A program made the translations under genes and the position numbers. Shown here one piece after another: positions 33,298 through 41,132 of a stretch of 64,000 nt of DNA; within the stretch, counting starts at the first letter, position 1; each line of letters opens with the position of its first letter. The notes under the pieces are model-generated. The model was not told the origin of the DNA, made no database searches, and worked only from the letters and a program-made list of their open reading frames with translations. The stretch lies in contig NZ_CP030771.1 in NCBI RefSeq assembly GCF_006088715.1, positions 558,001-622,000 of the forward strand, written 5' to 3'. Origin of the DNA: Streptomyces sp. YIM 121038. GTDB taxonomy: Bacteria; Actinomycetota; Actinomycetes; Streptomycetales; Streptomycetaceae.

Positions 33298-33531
33298 GTG
33301 GTGGAACTTGCTTTGAGCGGCGTGCTCGCCGCACTGGCCGGCGCGGTCGTGCGTCTGCTGCATCAATGGATCCGATGCCGCACTGTCGTACGGCTGACCC
33401 GGCTGCACCAGCAGGGCACGAGTGAACGCGCACGGCACCTCCCCGCAGGAAGCCGGATGACCGAGCGCCTGGCGGGGCGGGAGACCACCATCGAGATCGG
33501 CACACCCCACCCGGGCGGCAGCCATGGATGA
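33298..33531 (+). CDS. Small protein with one N-terminal membrane helix, coupled to sigma factor gene
   Basis: A 77-aa protein beginning VVELALSGVLAALAGAVVRL, a likely membrane helix, followed by a basic, hydrophilic tail. The GTG start has GGAGA 7 bp upstream. Its last codons overlap the sigma-factor ATG by 8 bp, so translation is coupled. It might be a membrane-tethered partner of the sigma factor; it has no ZAS/anti-sigma zinc motif. I do not recognise the family. Confidence 0.6.
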   Translation: MVELALSGVLAALAGAVVRLLHQWIRCRTVVRLTRLHQQGTSERARHLPAGSRMTERLAGRETTIEIGTPHPGGSHG

Positions 33532-34099
33532 ACCCACGACCGTCGAGGACGCGGTGGCCAAGAGGGTTCACAAGCACGCCCCACGGCGCCCCACCGAGGG
33601 AGCGCAACTCCTGGGGCACCGGGCCGAGTTCGCACTGTTCTACTACCGGCACGCGACGGGCCTGACCCGGTTCGTGATGCGGCTGGGCGCCACCCCTCAC
33701 GAGGCAGCCGACGCCGTCCACACCGCCTTCACCGAGGCCTTCCCGCGCTGGGCGGCGATCACCGCGCCGCACGCCTGGCTGCGCACCGTCTCAGCGCGCA
33801 GCTACCTTCGCCAGACGGCACGGCGGGAACGCCCCACCGCGCTGCTGCCGGATCAGCCCGGCGACTCCTCCCCGTTCGAGGCCGTCACCCTCAAAGAGGA
33901 AGAGCAGCGCGTCTACACCGCCTTGGCCGCACTGCCCCCGCGGCAGCGACACGTCATGGCCTGGCACCTCGACGGCTTCACCCATGGAGAGATCGCCGAG
34001 GCACTGGAGATCACGCCGGCGGCGGTCCGCCAGAACTACGCCCGCGCCCGAGCGGCCCTCAAGCAGTCCCTCGGCCTGGCCTCCAAGGAGCGGCGATGA
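33524..34099 (+). CDS. ECF-type RNA polymerase sigma factor
   Basis: A 191-aa sigma-70-family protein. Region 2 spans about 40-95 (LFYYRHATGLTRFVMRLG, HEAADAVHTAFTEAFPRW) and region 4 about 125-180 (LPPRQRHVMAWHLDGFTHGE, LEITPAAVRQNYARARAAL). There is no SnoaL-like extension. It is translationally coupled on both sides: 8 bp overlap with the small membrane protein gene and ATGA overlap with the next gene. No standard anti-sigma gene is adjacent, so the flanking small proteins are candidates for its control. Target promoters are unknown. Confidence 0.9.
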   Translation: MDEPTTVEDAVAKRVHKHAPRRPTEGAQLLGHRAEFALFYYRHATGLTRFVMRLGATPHEAADAVHTAFTEAFPRWAAITAPHAWLRTVSARSYLRQTARRERPTALLPDQPGDSSPFEAVTLKEEEQRVYTALAALPPRQRHVMAWHLDGFTHGEIAEALEITPAAVRQNYARARAALKQSLGLASKERR

Positions 34100-34329
34100 C
34101 CGACCACACCCCCGGCACCGAGTACACCAGCGACGACGCCCTGCTCGATGAGCTCCTCACCCGCGCCGAGGAGGGCGTACTCGCGGCGCTGTCCTCCCGC
34201 GTCGACCCGGACTCGGGATTGGCGGACATCTTCTTCCAGCACCCCCTGCGACGCGCCTCAAGGCGCACCCAACGCCGCACAGCACGGCAGGCCCCCGCGG
34301 GGCAGGCCCAGGAAACACAGCGCCCCTGA
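34096..34329 (+). CDS. Small protein coupled to ECF sigma gene
   Basis: A 77-aa protein. The N-terminal half is acidic and helical (DDALLDELLTRAEEGVLAAL), the C-terminal half is strongly basic (RRASRRTQRRTAR). ATGA overlap with the sigma stop implies fixed stoichiometry. No membrane segment or cysteine motif is present. It could be an anti-sigma or accessory peptide. Function unknown. Confidence 0.65.
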   Translation: MTDHTPGTEYTSDDALLDELLTRAEEGVLAALSSRVDPDSGLADIFFQHPLRRASRRTQRRTARQAPAGQAQETQRP

Positions 34330-34335
34330 CCCCGG

Positions 34336-34368
34336 CGCGCGCACGCGGGACCCACCTGCGTGCGCGCG
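34336..34368. terminator. Bidirectional terminator, sigma operon / protease
   Basis: Perfect 11-bp arms at 34336-34346 and 34358-34368 (CGCGCGCACGC) with an 11-nt loop, in the 56-bp convergent gap between the sigma operon and the serine protease. Confidence 0.75.
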
Positions 34369-34385
34369 GAGCCGCACGGCTCGGG

Positions 34386-35612
34386 TCAGGACGGGTTGAG
34401 CTTGATGGCGAAGGCGTTGAAGATGTCCCAGACGTCGACCCAGACGACCCAGGTCGGGTATCCCGTCCACCCTCCGCGGACGATTCCGTTGAGCTCCCGG
34501 GAGTCGGGGTGGTTGACGGTGATCACGGGGCCACCGCTGTCGCCGCCGCGGGCGGCCGTGGCGCCGTCCTTCTGGACTCCGACCGTCGTGATGACCCCGG
34601 CGTGGTCGAACTCCACGTTCGTCACGCGGATGCCGCAGACCACCTTGGAGTTGTAACCCAGCTGGCAGACCTCGTCGTTGACGATGTTGCTGCGGACGCC
34701 GTTGAGGTACCGCGTGTAGCCGGTCGCGTCGAGGCCGTCCCAGGTGTTGCGGTACGTCGGCACTTCGATGAAGGCGGCGTCCACCTGCGGGAGCACCCGC
34801 CAGACGTTGCCCACGTAGCGACCGCCGTTGGTGCGGACATCGGCGCCCTGGGCATAGCAGTGGCCCGCGGTCACCAGCCACTGCCGGCCGTCCCAGGTGC
34901 TGACCGCGGGGATGCCGGACGTGCAGTGCGACTCGGGGTTGCCCGCGTTGTCCAGGGCCGCGCCCGCGTAGAAGGGCGAGGAATCGTCCTGGCGGGTGTA
35001 CAGCAGGGGGCCCGAGCCCCGTCGCCGGCCTTGCAGGACGTCGTAGCGCGGTGTCTCGCCGTTCGCCAGGCGGGCCGCGGACGCGGTGGCGAAGTACTCG
35101 TCCGCCTTCGCGGCGTCGCTGGCCACGACCTTGATCTCGGTGCCGTCCACCGAGTGCCCGATGCCCTGGATCTCGAAGGGAAGCCTGGATCCGAGGCTCT
35201 TGAGGCGGTTGATGTGCCGGAGGAGTTCCGTACGGCTCGACGGTGCGCTCTTGACCTCGACGAGCCCGAGGTCGGCCTTCGGTGCGCGCCGCTTCACCTG
35301 GGCCAGGAACGCGTCCTTCTTGCCGGGGTCGGTGAGGAAAAGCTCCACCGTGCGGTGGCCGGGGGCGATGCGTACGCCCGTGAACACGTCCTGGCGCTGT
35401 TCCCTGCCGACCTGCTGCGCGGTGCTGCCGACGAGCCGCAGCGGGTTGAGCACCGCGGCCTTCTGCCGGTCCGTCATGCGGTCCAGGTCGGCCTGGGACA
35501 GCGGCGCCCGCCCCGGGGGTTCGGCGGAGGCCGAGCCGGGGGCGAGGGACGTCAGGAGGAGGAGCGAAAGAGCTGCGGCCGGGATCCCGTACCGCCGTAA
35601 GTCACCATGCAT
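34386..35612 (-). CDS. Secreted trypsin-like serine protease (S1, with pro-region)
   Basis: A 408-aa protein: signal peptide to about residue 30 (SASA-EPP), a 150-residue pro-region, then a chymotrypsin-fold domain. The catalytic His is in VTAGHC, the Asp in QVDAAFIEV and the Ser in GGDSGGPV. Cysteine pairs HC-TS...GHC and C-QLGYNSKVVC are typical of streptogrisin/alpha-lytic relatives. The start at 35612 has GGAGGG upstream. A 21-bp tandem repeat array lies directly upstream. Substrate preference cannot be read. Confidence 0.9.
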   Translation of the reverse strand: MHGDLRRYGIPAAALSLLLLTSLAPGSASAEPPGRAPLSQADLDRMTDRQKAAVLNPLRLVGSTAQQVGREQRQDVFTGVRIAPGHRTVELFLTDPGKKDAFLAQVKRRAPKADLGLVEVKSAPSSRTELLRHINRLKSLGSRLPFEIQGIGHSVDGTEIKVVASDAAKADEYFATASAARLANGETPRYDVLQGRRRGSGPLLYTRQDDSSPFYAGAALDNAGNPESHCTSGIPAVSTWDGRQWLVTAGHCYAQGADVRTNGGRYVGNVWRVLPQVDAAFIEVPTYRNTWDGLDATGYTRYLNGVRSNIVNDEVCQLGYNSKVVCGIRVTNVEFDHAGVITTVGVQKDGATAARGGDSGGPVITVNHPDSRELNGIVRGGWTGYPTWVVWVDVWDIFNAFAIKLNPS

Positions 35613-35630
35613 GTCACCCTCCACAGGGTC

Positions 35631-35714
35631 ACTGCTCTGATCCACAGAGGAACTGCTCTGGCCCACAAGAAAACCGCTCTGGTCCACAGGGGAACTGCTC
35701 TGCCGGACCCGGCA
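35631..35714. repeat. 21-bp tandem repeat upstream of secreted protease
   Basis: ACYGCTCTG recurs at 35631, 35652, 35673 and 35694, exactly every 21 bp. The first three units share most positions (ACTGCTCTG + RTCCACAGRGGA); the fourth decays after 9 bp. The array starts 18 bp upstream of the protease ATG. A period of two DNA turns would place bound proteins on one face of the helix. Read in the protease frame it would be a 7-residue repeat, but the signal peptide begins downstream. Confidence 0.8.
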
Positions 35715-36101
35715 ACGGACGCTAACAGCAGCGGAATTCACGGGCACAGCAGGAGCGCACGGCTGGCCGGATGCGGCACACGGAACGACCGGCTCCCGCA
35801 CGGTGGTGCGACACGGGGTGCCATTGGGGTGCACGCGGCGGCCGCCGCCCGGCGCGGTCGGCGGCCCGGACAGGCCCACGCCACTTCGGGCGGAGGCTGC
35901 CGCGCCCCTCACGCCCGAGCACCGGCGCGACACGTTCCCGTACGGCCCCGACAGACCCTTCATCACGGTGAATTAACGGCGATCCGGCCCTTCACCACTT
36001 CTACACTGATGTAGATTCCTTCGCGATCTCCCTCCGGAAGGAGCCCTCGGCACGACGCCTTCGCCGGGGGCCGGACGCGGGCACGTCGAAGGAAGAAGCC
36101 A
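35715..36101. other. Divergent gap between protease and first TerD unit
   Basis: No gene is supported here. It holds the protease promoter, an A/T-richer zone near 35975, and the CTACA-N4-TGTAG palindrome at 36001 listed separately. Confidence 0.4.
36001..36014 (+). promoter_or_regulatory. BlaI-type operator 1 (upstream of membrane protein-TerD unit)
   Basis: CTACACTGATGTAG, arms CTACA/TGTAG with a 4-bp spacer. The surrounding ACTTCTACA..TGTAGATTC is shared almost base for base with operator 2 at 43731. BlaI/MecI/CopY repressors recognise TACA...TGTA dyads, and a BlaI gene is at 43174. TAGATT overlapping the right arm could be a -10. The assignment to this BlaI is inference. Confidence 0.72.
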
Positions 36102-36725
36102 TTGCCTCACGCCGAGATGTCGGAGAGTTCCGCCGCCCTTGAACGCACCCTCGAACAGGCCCTGCGGTCCCGCGAGTTCAGGGACGCGGCCGGCCGCAGC
36201 GGCCACGTCCCGAACGCCGTACAGCTCCGTACGCGCGCCCGCGGGGCCCGCCGCGCGATCCTGGCGAAGGCCGACGAGGAGTACTCCCGCTATCTGCGGG
36301 CGCGGGCCACGGCCGCTGCCTACCGGCCCCGCAGGCGATGCGCCGGCGCGGACTGCCGGTCCGGCGGCGGCGCCGCGCTCCTGTCCACGCTCGTACCGGT
36401 GCTCTCGGCCGTCACCGCCGAGGCGCTCCTCCTCACTGGATTAGCCCTGGCCGCCTTCACCGAACGGCAGTACCTCCCGGAGGCCTTCATGACCGTGGGC
36501 CTCATCGCCGCGACCGTGGCCGTGGGGTCGGTCCTGCCGAACCTCGCCCGGCTGTCCGCCCGCGCGCGGCACCGTCACCCGGGACCGGTGGCCGCCGGTC
36601 CGCACACCCCCGACGGCACCATCGAACAGGCCCGCGCCGCCTGGCACATGGCCCTCCTGGAGCGGGGAGTCATGCCGTTCCTCCTCGGCTGCCTGACCGA
36701 GGTGCGGCCCGAGGACACGGGGTAA
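36102..36725 (+). CDS. Membrane protein paired with TerD (paralogue 1)
   Basis: A 207-aa protein with a helical, basic N-terminal half and two membrane helices at about 92-112 and 122-145. It ends in EQARAAWHMALLERGVMPFL. It is paralogous to 43924-44559: both have EYxxYLRARA before the helices and ARAAWHxALLxRGxxPxL after. Each precedes a TerD gene and follows the same palindrome. A TTG start (AAGGAAG upstream) gives MPHAEM; ATG 36117 is an alternative. The function is unknown; a membrane anchor or partner for TerD is plausible. Confidence 0.75.
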   Translation: MPHAEMSESSAALERTLEQALRSREFRDAAGRSGHVPNAVQLRTRARGARRAILAKADEEYSRYLRARATAAAYRPRRRCAGADCRSGGGAALLSTLVPVLSAVTAEALLLTGLALAAFTERQYLPEAFMTVGLIAATVAVGSVLPNLARLSARARHRHPGPVAAGPHTPDGTIEQARAAWHMALLERGVMPFLLGCLTEVRPEDTG

Positions 36726-36837
36726 TCGGACGAAGTGCGATACATGCTGGTGGGACGCAACCCGGGTGGGCCGACCGGCGTCCTTGCCGAAGGACGACGC
36801 ACACCGGCGCGCCGCGACAAGCGATGGAGGATGAGCA

Positions 36838-37413
36838 GTGGGTGTTTCCCTGTCCAAGGGTGGCAACGTTTCGCTGAGCAAGGAGGCGCCCGGCCTGACC
36901 GCCGTACTGGTCGGCCTCGGCTGGGACGTGCGGACCACGACGGGTACCGACTACGACCTCGACGCATCGGCTCTGCTGTGCGACGAATCCGGCAAGGTGA
37001 TCTCCGACCAGCACTTCGTCTTCTACAACAACCTCACCAGCCCCGACGGCTCGGTCGAGCACACCGGTGACAACCTCACCGGCGAGGGCGAGGGCGACGA
37101 CGAGGCCGTCAAGGTCAACCTGGCCACCGTCCCGGCCGACATCACCAAGATCGTCTTCCCGGTCTCCATCCACGACGCCGAGAACCGCGGCCAGAGCTTC
37201 GGCCAGGTCCGCAACGCCTTCATCCGCGTCGTCAACCAGGCCGACAACCAGGAGATCGCCCGCTACGACCTCTCCGAGGACGCCTCCACCGAGACCGCCA
37301 TGGTCTTCGGCGAGCTCTACCGCCACGGCACCGAATGGAAGTTCCGCGCCGTAGGCCAGGGCTACGCCTCCGGCCTGCGCGGCATCGCCTCGGACTTCGG
37401 CGTCAACGTCTGA
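36838..37413 (+). CDS. TerD-family calcium-binding stress protein
   Basis: A 191-aa TerD protein starting [13 protein letters not shown]. The calcium-binding elements are [10 protein letters not shown] (about 39-48) and [20 protein letters not shown] (about 63-82). TerD proteins accompany tellurite/stress resistance and affect differentiation in Streptomyces. The GTG start has GGAGG upstream. It follows the membrane protein by 112 bp and probably shares its BlaI-type operator. A terminator is at 37440. Confidence 0.93.
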   Translation: MGVSLSKGGNVSLSKEAPGLTAVLVGLGWDVRTTTGTDYDLDASALLCDESGKVISDQHFVFYNNLTSPDGSVEHTGDNLTGEGEGDDEAVKVNLATVPADITKIVFPVSIHDAENRGQSFGQVRNAFIRVVNQADNQEIARYDLSEDASTETAMVFGELYRHGTEWKFRAVGQGYASGLRGIASDFGVNV

Positions 37414-37439
37414 CCTCAGACCGCAGTGCAGCACCCCGG

Positions 37440-37470
37440 ACCGGCCCACGCGCACCCCGCGCGGGCCGGT
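37440..37470 (+). terminator. Terminator after TerD 1
   Basis: ACCGGCCC pairs with GGGCCGGT, and after a 2-nt bulge GCGC pairs with GCGC around a 5-nt loop. It is 26 bp past the TerD stop. Confidence 0.65.
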
Positions 37471-37688
37471 CCACGTGCGGGCGGACCCAGCGCACGGCGG
37501 CTGGCGGGGGAACTCGGGCGCGATGACAATCGTTGCACTGGCACACACCCCAGCACGAGGAGCCACCCCTTGTCCGCACGGCCGACGGACCCCCCGGGGC
37601 ACTGTCCCGGACCATCCCGCCCCACCCCGGCCGCCGCTGACCGGCCGGCCGCCCCGGCCGACCGCGGCACCCCGCGGGATGGCGCTCG

Positions 37689-39047
37689 ATGAGTGCCGCG
37701 CTCGGCCTGCTCGCCGTCCTCGTCCTCACGGCGGGCACCGGCTACTTCGTCGCCCAGGAATTCGCGTACGTCTCCGCTGACCGGCTCGCACTCGCCCGCG
37801 AGGCCGCAGCGGGCGACCGCCGCGCCGCCCGTGCCCTGACGGTGCTCGAGCGGCTCTCCTTCATGCTGTCGGGCGCACAGCTTGGCATCACCGTGACCGG
37901 CCTCATCGTCGGCTTCCTCGCCGAGCCGTCCGTGTCCGCCCTGCTCAAGCCCCTCCTGACCGGCATCGGCATCCCCGACGGCGCCGTCACCGGCATCTCC
38001 GTCGCCCTCGCCTTCGTCCTCGCCACCGTCATCCAGATGGTCCTCGGCGAGCTCGCGCCGAAGAACCTCGCCCTCGCCGTCCCCGAGCGCCTCGCCAAGT
38101 CCCTCGCCGCCTCCACCCTCGCCTATCTGAAGGTCGTCGGCCCCATCGTGCGGATCTTCGACGGCGCCGCCAACCGACTGCTGCGCCGCCTGGGCATCGA
38201 GCCCGTCGAAGAACTGCACCACGGCGCCACCCTCGAAGAGCTCGGCCACCTCATCGGCGAATCCCACGAGCGGGGCGAGCTGCCCGAGGACACCGCCGCC
38301 CTCCTCGACCGCGCCCTGGACTTCTCCGAGCGCACCCTCGGCGAAGTCCTGGTACCGCGCGTCGACGCCGTCTTCGTCCGCAAAGACGCAGGTGCCACCG
38401 AAGCCGTCGCACTCATCGCCCGGCACGGCCACTCCAACTACCCGGTGCTCGGCGACCACCCCGACGACGTCACCGGCGTCCTGGGCGTGCGCGAGCTGAT
38501 GCGGACCCCCGCCGACCGCCTCCCGGACGCGACCGCGGCCACCCTCGCCCGCCCCGCCCTGCTGCTCCCGGAGACCCTCGAGCTGCCCGACGCCGTACGG
38601 CAGATGCGCGAACGCGACGACGAATTCGCCGTCGTCCTCGACGAGCACGGCGGCGTCGCGGGCATCGTGACGTACGAGGACATCGCCGAGGAACTCGTCG
38701 GGGACATCGCCGACGAGACCGACCACGTGGTGCGGGTGGCCGTCCGCGACGGCCACGGCTGGCTCGTGGACGCGGGCCGACGGCTCGACGAGGTCGCCGA
38801 CGCCACCGGCATCCACCTGCCCGAGGAAGACGACTACGACACCGTGGCCGGTCTCGTCGTCGACCGCCTCGGACGCTTCCCCGCCATCGGCGACCACCTC
38901 ACCCTGCCGCTGCCGGACGGCGCCACCGTGGCCGTCGACGTCCGCACCCTGGACCGGCACGTCCCCGAGCGCGTGCGCCTGGAGCTCCGGCCCGCCCCCA
39001 CCACGGGCACCGACGAACAGGCCCGCCCCGAGGAGACCCGCCCATGA
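37689..39047 (+). CDS. CNNM/CBS-domain transporter, 'hemolysin' family (CorC-type)
   Basis: A 452-aa membrane protein: the DUF21/CNNM transmembrane domain at about 1-185 (GYFVAQEFAYVSADR, LSGAQLGITVTGLIVGF, VLGELAPKNLA), two CBS domains at about 205-325 (LVPRVDAVFV; FAVVLDEHGGVAGIVTYEDI), and a C-terminal CorC/HlyC domain to about 435. It likely moves Mg2+/Co2+ or senses nucleotide via CBS. It is translationally coupled (ATGA) to the next gene, a shorter homologue, so the two probably form a heterodimer. The 275-bp gap upstream contains the TerD terminator. Confidence 0.9.
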   Translation: MSAALGLLAVLVLTAGTGYFVAQEFAYVSADRLALAREAAAGDRRAARALTVLERLSFMLSGAQLGITVTGLIVGFLAEPSVSALLKPLLTGIGIPDGAVTGISVALAFVLATVIQMVLGELAPKNLALAVPERLAKSLAASTLAYLKVVGPIVRIFDGAANRLLRRLGIEPVEELHHGATLEELGHLIGESHERGELPEDTAALLDRALDFSERTLGEVLVPRVDAVFVRKDAGATEAVALIARHGHSNYPVLGDHPDDVTGVLGVRELMRTPADRLPDATAATLARPALLLPETLELPDAVRQMRERDDEFAVVLDEHGGVAGIVTYEDIAEELVGDIADETDHVVRVAVRDGHGWLVDAGRRLDEVADATGIHLPEEDDYDTVAGLVVDRLGRFPAIGDHLTLPLPDGATVAVDVRTLDRHVPERVRLELRPAPTTGTDEQARPEETRP

Positions 39048-40063
39048 GCTTCCCCATGGCACTGTTCGTCACCGTGCTGCTGCTGATCGGCAGCGGATTC
39101 TTCGTCGCCGCCGAGTTCGCCCTCGTCGCCGCCCGCCGCCACCGCGTGGAGAAGGCCGCCGCCGAAGGCCGCCGCGGAGCCCAGGCCGTGCTCGCCGGAA
39201 TGCGCGAGCTGTCGCTCATGCTGGCGGGCGCACAGCTCGGCATCACCGTCTGCACCCTGGGCCTCGGCTCCGTCTCCAAACCCGCCATCTCCCACGAGCT
39301 CGACCCGCTGCTGCACCGCGTCGGCCTGCCCAGCGGCGTCAGCTACGGCATCTCCTTCGCCCTCGCGATGATCATCGTGGTGTTCCTGCACATGGTGATC
39401 GGCGAGATGGCGCCCAAATCCTGGGCCATCGCCCACCCCGAGCGCTCCGCGATGCTGCTCACCCCCGCCTTCCGTACGACGGTCAAGGCCGTACGCCCGC
39501 TCATCTGGATCCTGAACAAGGTCAGCAACGCCCTGGTGCGCCTGTGCCGGGTCGAGCCGCGCGACGAGCTGACGTCCGTGCACAACCGCGAGCAGCTCAC
39601 CCACCTCGTCGCCGAGTCCCAGCGCCTCGGCCTGATCAGCCGCGACGACTCCGAGCTGATCACCCGCTCCCTGACCGAGCCGCTGACCCCGGTGGGCGAC
39701 CTCCAGACCCCGGCCGCCGCCATCACCGCCGTCGACGCCTCGGCGACACCCGAGGACGTGCTGCGCGTCGCCTCCGCGCACGACCGCACCCGGCTGCTCG
39801 TGCGCGACGGCGCCCGGGTCCTCGGCTCCGTGCACGCGCGCGACGCCCTCGTCGCCCAGGCCCGGGGACGCGGCACCAGCGCGCGGGAGCTGGCCCGCCC
39901 GCTGCCCGAGCTGCCGGCGGACACCACGCTCGCCCACGCGGTCGAACAGCTCCGCCAGCGGCGGGCCTACCTGGCCGTGGTCTGCGACGACTCCGGCCGC
40001 CTGACCGGCCTCGTCACCCTGGACGACCTGCTGGCCCGCTACCTCCAGCCGAAGCCGCCCTGA
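39044..40063 (+). CDS. CNNM/CBS-domain transporter lacking CorC domain
   Basis: A 339-aa homologue of the preceding protein: CNNM domain (FFVAAEFALVAARRHRVE, LAGAQLGITVCTLGLG, VIGEMAPKSWA) and a CBS pair (TRLLVRDGARVLGSVHARDA; AYLAVVCDDSGRLTGLVTLD), ending directly after it. The C-terminal CorC/HlyC domain of its partner is missing. ATGA overlap with 37689-39047. Tandem long/short pairs of this type are common in actinobacteria, with one subunit supplying the CorC domain. Confidence 0.9.
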   Translation: MSFPMALFVTVLLLIGSGFFVAAEFALVAARRHRVEKAAAEGRRGAQAVLAGMRELSLMLAGAQLGITVCTLGLGSVSKPAISHELDPLLHRVGLPSGVSYGISFALAMIIVVFLHMVIGEMAPKSWAIAHPERSAMLLTPAFRTTVKAVRPLIWILNKVSNALVRLCRVEPRDELTSVHNREQLTHLVAESQRLGLISRDDSELITRSLTEPLTPVGDLQTPAAAITAVDASATPEDVLRVASAHDRTRLLVRDGARVLGSVHARDALVAQARGRGTSARELARPLPELPADTTLAHAVEQLRQRRAYLAVVCDDSGRLTGLVTLDDLLARYLQPKPP

Positions 40064-40214
40064 CGGCGGCGTCGACACGCGACAGCGCACACCGCGACTC
40101 CGGCCCGCCCCCCGTACGGAGTACCGCACCCAGGATTCCGGTGCCCGCGCGCGGGCAGGTGTGCCACGATGCCGGGGCTCAGTAGCTCAACGGGGAGCCT
40201 GGGAAGGATGGTTC

Positions 40215-40658
40215 GTGCGTGCCAACCCGCTGAGCGCGTGGCTCACCCCCGGCCACGGCGCCCCCACACAGGACAGTGAGGCGGTGCGGCTGACGGCCCT
40301 GGCGCCCCCGGCCCCGCACGCGCCCTCCACCATCGCCCTGCACCTGGAGCGGGGCCCCCTCATCGGCCAGGTCGACTTCCGCCTCTGCCACGCCTGCCGC
40401 ACGGGCCGCATCCAGCAGATCTGGATCGACGAGACCTGGCAGCGCCAAGGGCTCGGCAGACAGGCCCTCCACACCGCCCTCGCACAGGCACCCGGCTACC
40501 GCTGGAACACGACGACGCAGTCCCGCCAGGGACGCGCCTTCTTCCGCGCCATGTCCGAGGAGACCGGCGTGGAACTCTCCTCCCGAACGCCTCCCTGCGC
40601 CCACCTCATGGGCCGCTGCCGACGGCTGTGGCGCCTGGTGCGCGGCGCGTGGCGGTGA
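40215..40658 (+). CDS. GNAT-like acetyltransferase
   Basis: A 147-aa protein with a GNAT core: IGQVDFRL, then IQQIWIDETWQRQGLGRQAL (motif A, with QRQGLGR for acetyl-CoA), and GRAFFRAMSEETG. The GTG start at 40215 has GGAAGG 7 bp upstream. The C-terminus is arginine-rich. The substrate is unknown. The 151-bp gap upstream holds no other gene. Confidence 0.72.
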   Translation: MRANPLSAWLTPGHGAPTQDSEAVRLTALAPPAPHAPSTIALHLERGPLIGQVDFRLCHACRTGRIQQIWIDETWQRQGLGRQALHTALAQAPGYRWNTTTQSRQGRAFFRAMSEETGVELSSRTPPCAHLMGRCRRLWRLVRGAWR

Positions 40659-40729
40659 CTCCGCCCGGCGCGCGGCGGAGGCCCCGCCTCGGCGGAGCCG
40701 GGCTCGGGAGCCGCAGCCGCAGCCGTCGG

Positions 40730-40957
40730 TCAGTCCGTCGGCTCCTCGGGATCGGGGTGCTCCGGATGCACGGTGTCGGAGCGCTCCTCACCGCTCCGCC
40801 GGGCCCCGGGCTCGTCCGGGCTCGGCGCGTCCTCGCGGTCCACGTGATCCCGGTCGTCCTCCAGCGGATCGTCCCCGGCACCGGCCTGCTGATCGGGAAG
40901 GTCTCGCGGAATGGGCTGCTCGCTCTCACCCGGTGTCTCATCCCTGCGCTCGGTCAC
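40730..40957 (-). CDS. Small acidic hydrophilic protein
   Basis: A 75-aa, highly charged, proline-rich protein with no hydrophobic segment (e.g. DDPLEDDRDHVDREDAPSPD, PEHPDPEEPTD), probably disordered. The GTG start has AGGGAG 6 bp upstream. It is divergent from spo0M, with operator 3 (41062) in between, so it could be in the same regulon. I do not recognise it. Confidence 0.55.
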   Translation of the reverse strand: MTERRDETPGESEQPIPRDLPDQQAGAGDDPLEDDRDHVDREDAPSPDEPGARRSGEERSDTVHPEHPDPEEPTD

Positions 40958-41061
40958 GTCACGCTCCCTTTCCGACGGCTCGGCACCTTCGTACGCCCCG
41001 GTGGACGTCTGCACGAGGTACCGCGCCGAGAGCCACCGAAACCCCCGCCTGCGCGTATTCT

Positions 41062-41079
41062 CTCTACAGCCCTGTAGAG
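41062..41079. promoter_or_regulatory. BlaI-type operator 3 (upstream of spo0M)
   Basis: CTCTACA-GCCC-TGTAGAG, 7-bp perfect arms containing the same CTACA-N4-TGTAG core as operators 1 and 2. It ends 53 bp before the spo0M ATG in the divergent gap with the acidic small protein gene. Confidence 0.72.
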
Positions 41080-41132
41080 CAGGGCTTCTGACGGATACTC
41101 ACAGGTACTCAGGTGAAGGAGTGAACGCCGCG

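Noticed and set aside
33234..33425. Rightward frame starting MHYLVYRVLRTVERLHGW upstream of the sigma operon
   Set aside because: No ribosome binding site, and the second half becomes arginine-rich shadow sequence of the 77-aa gene in another frame.
35613..35966. N-terminal extension of the secreted protease with a 7-residue repeat
   Set aside because: A ribosome binding site and signal peptide at 35612 fit a start there. An extension would bury the signal peptide.
40177..40215. tRNA-like text (CTCAGTAGCTCAACGGGG) before the acetyltransferase
   Set aside because: It resembles a tRNA D-arm, but no matching acceptor, anticodon or T-arm pairing follows within 75 nt.
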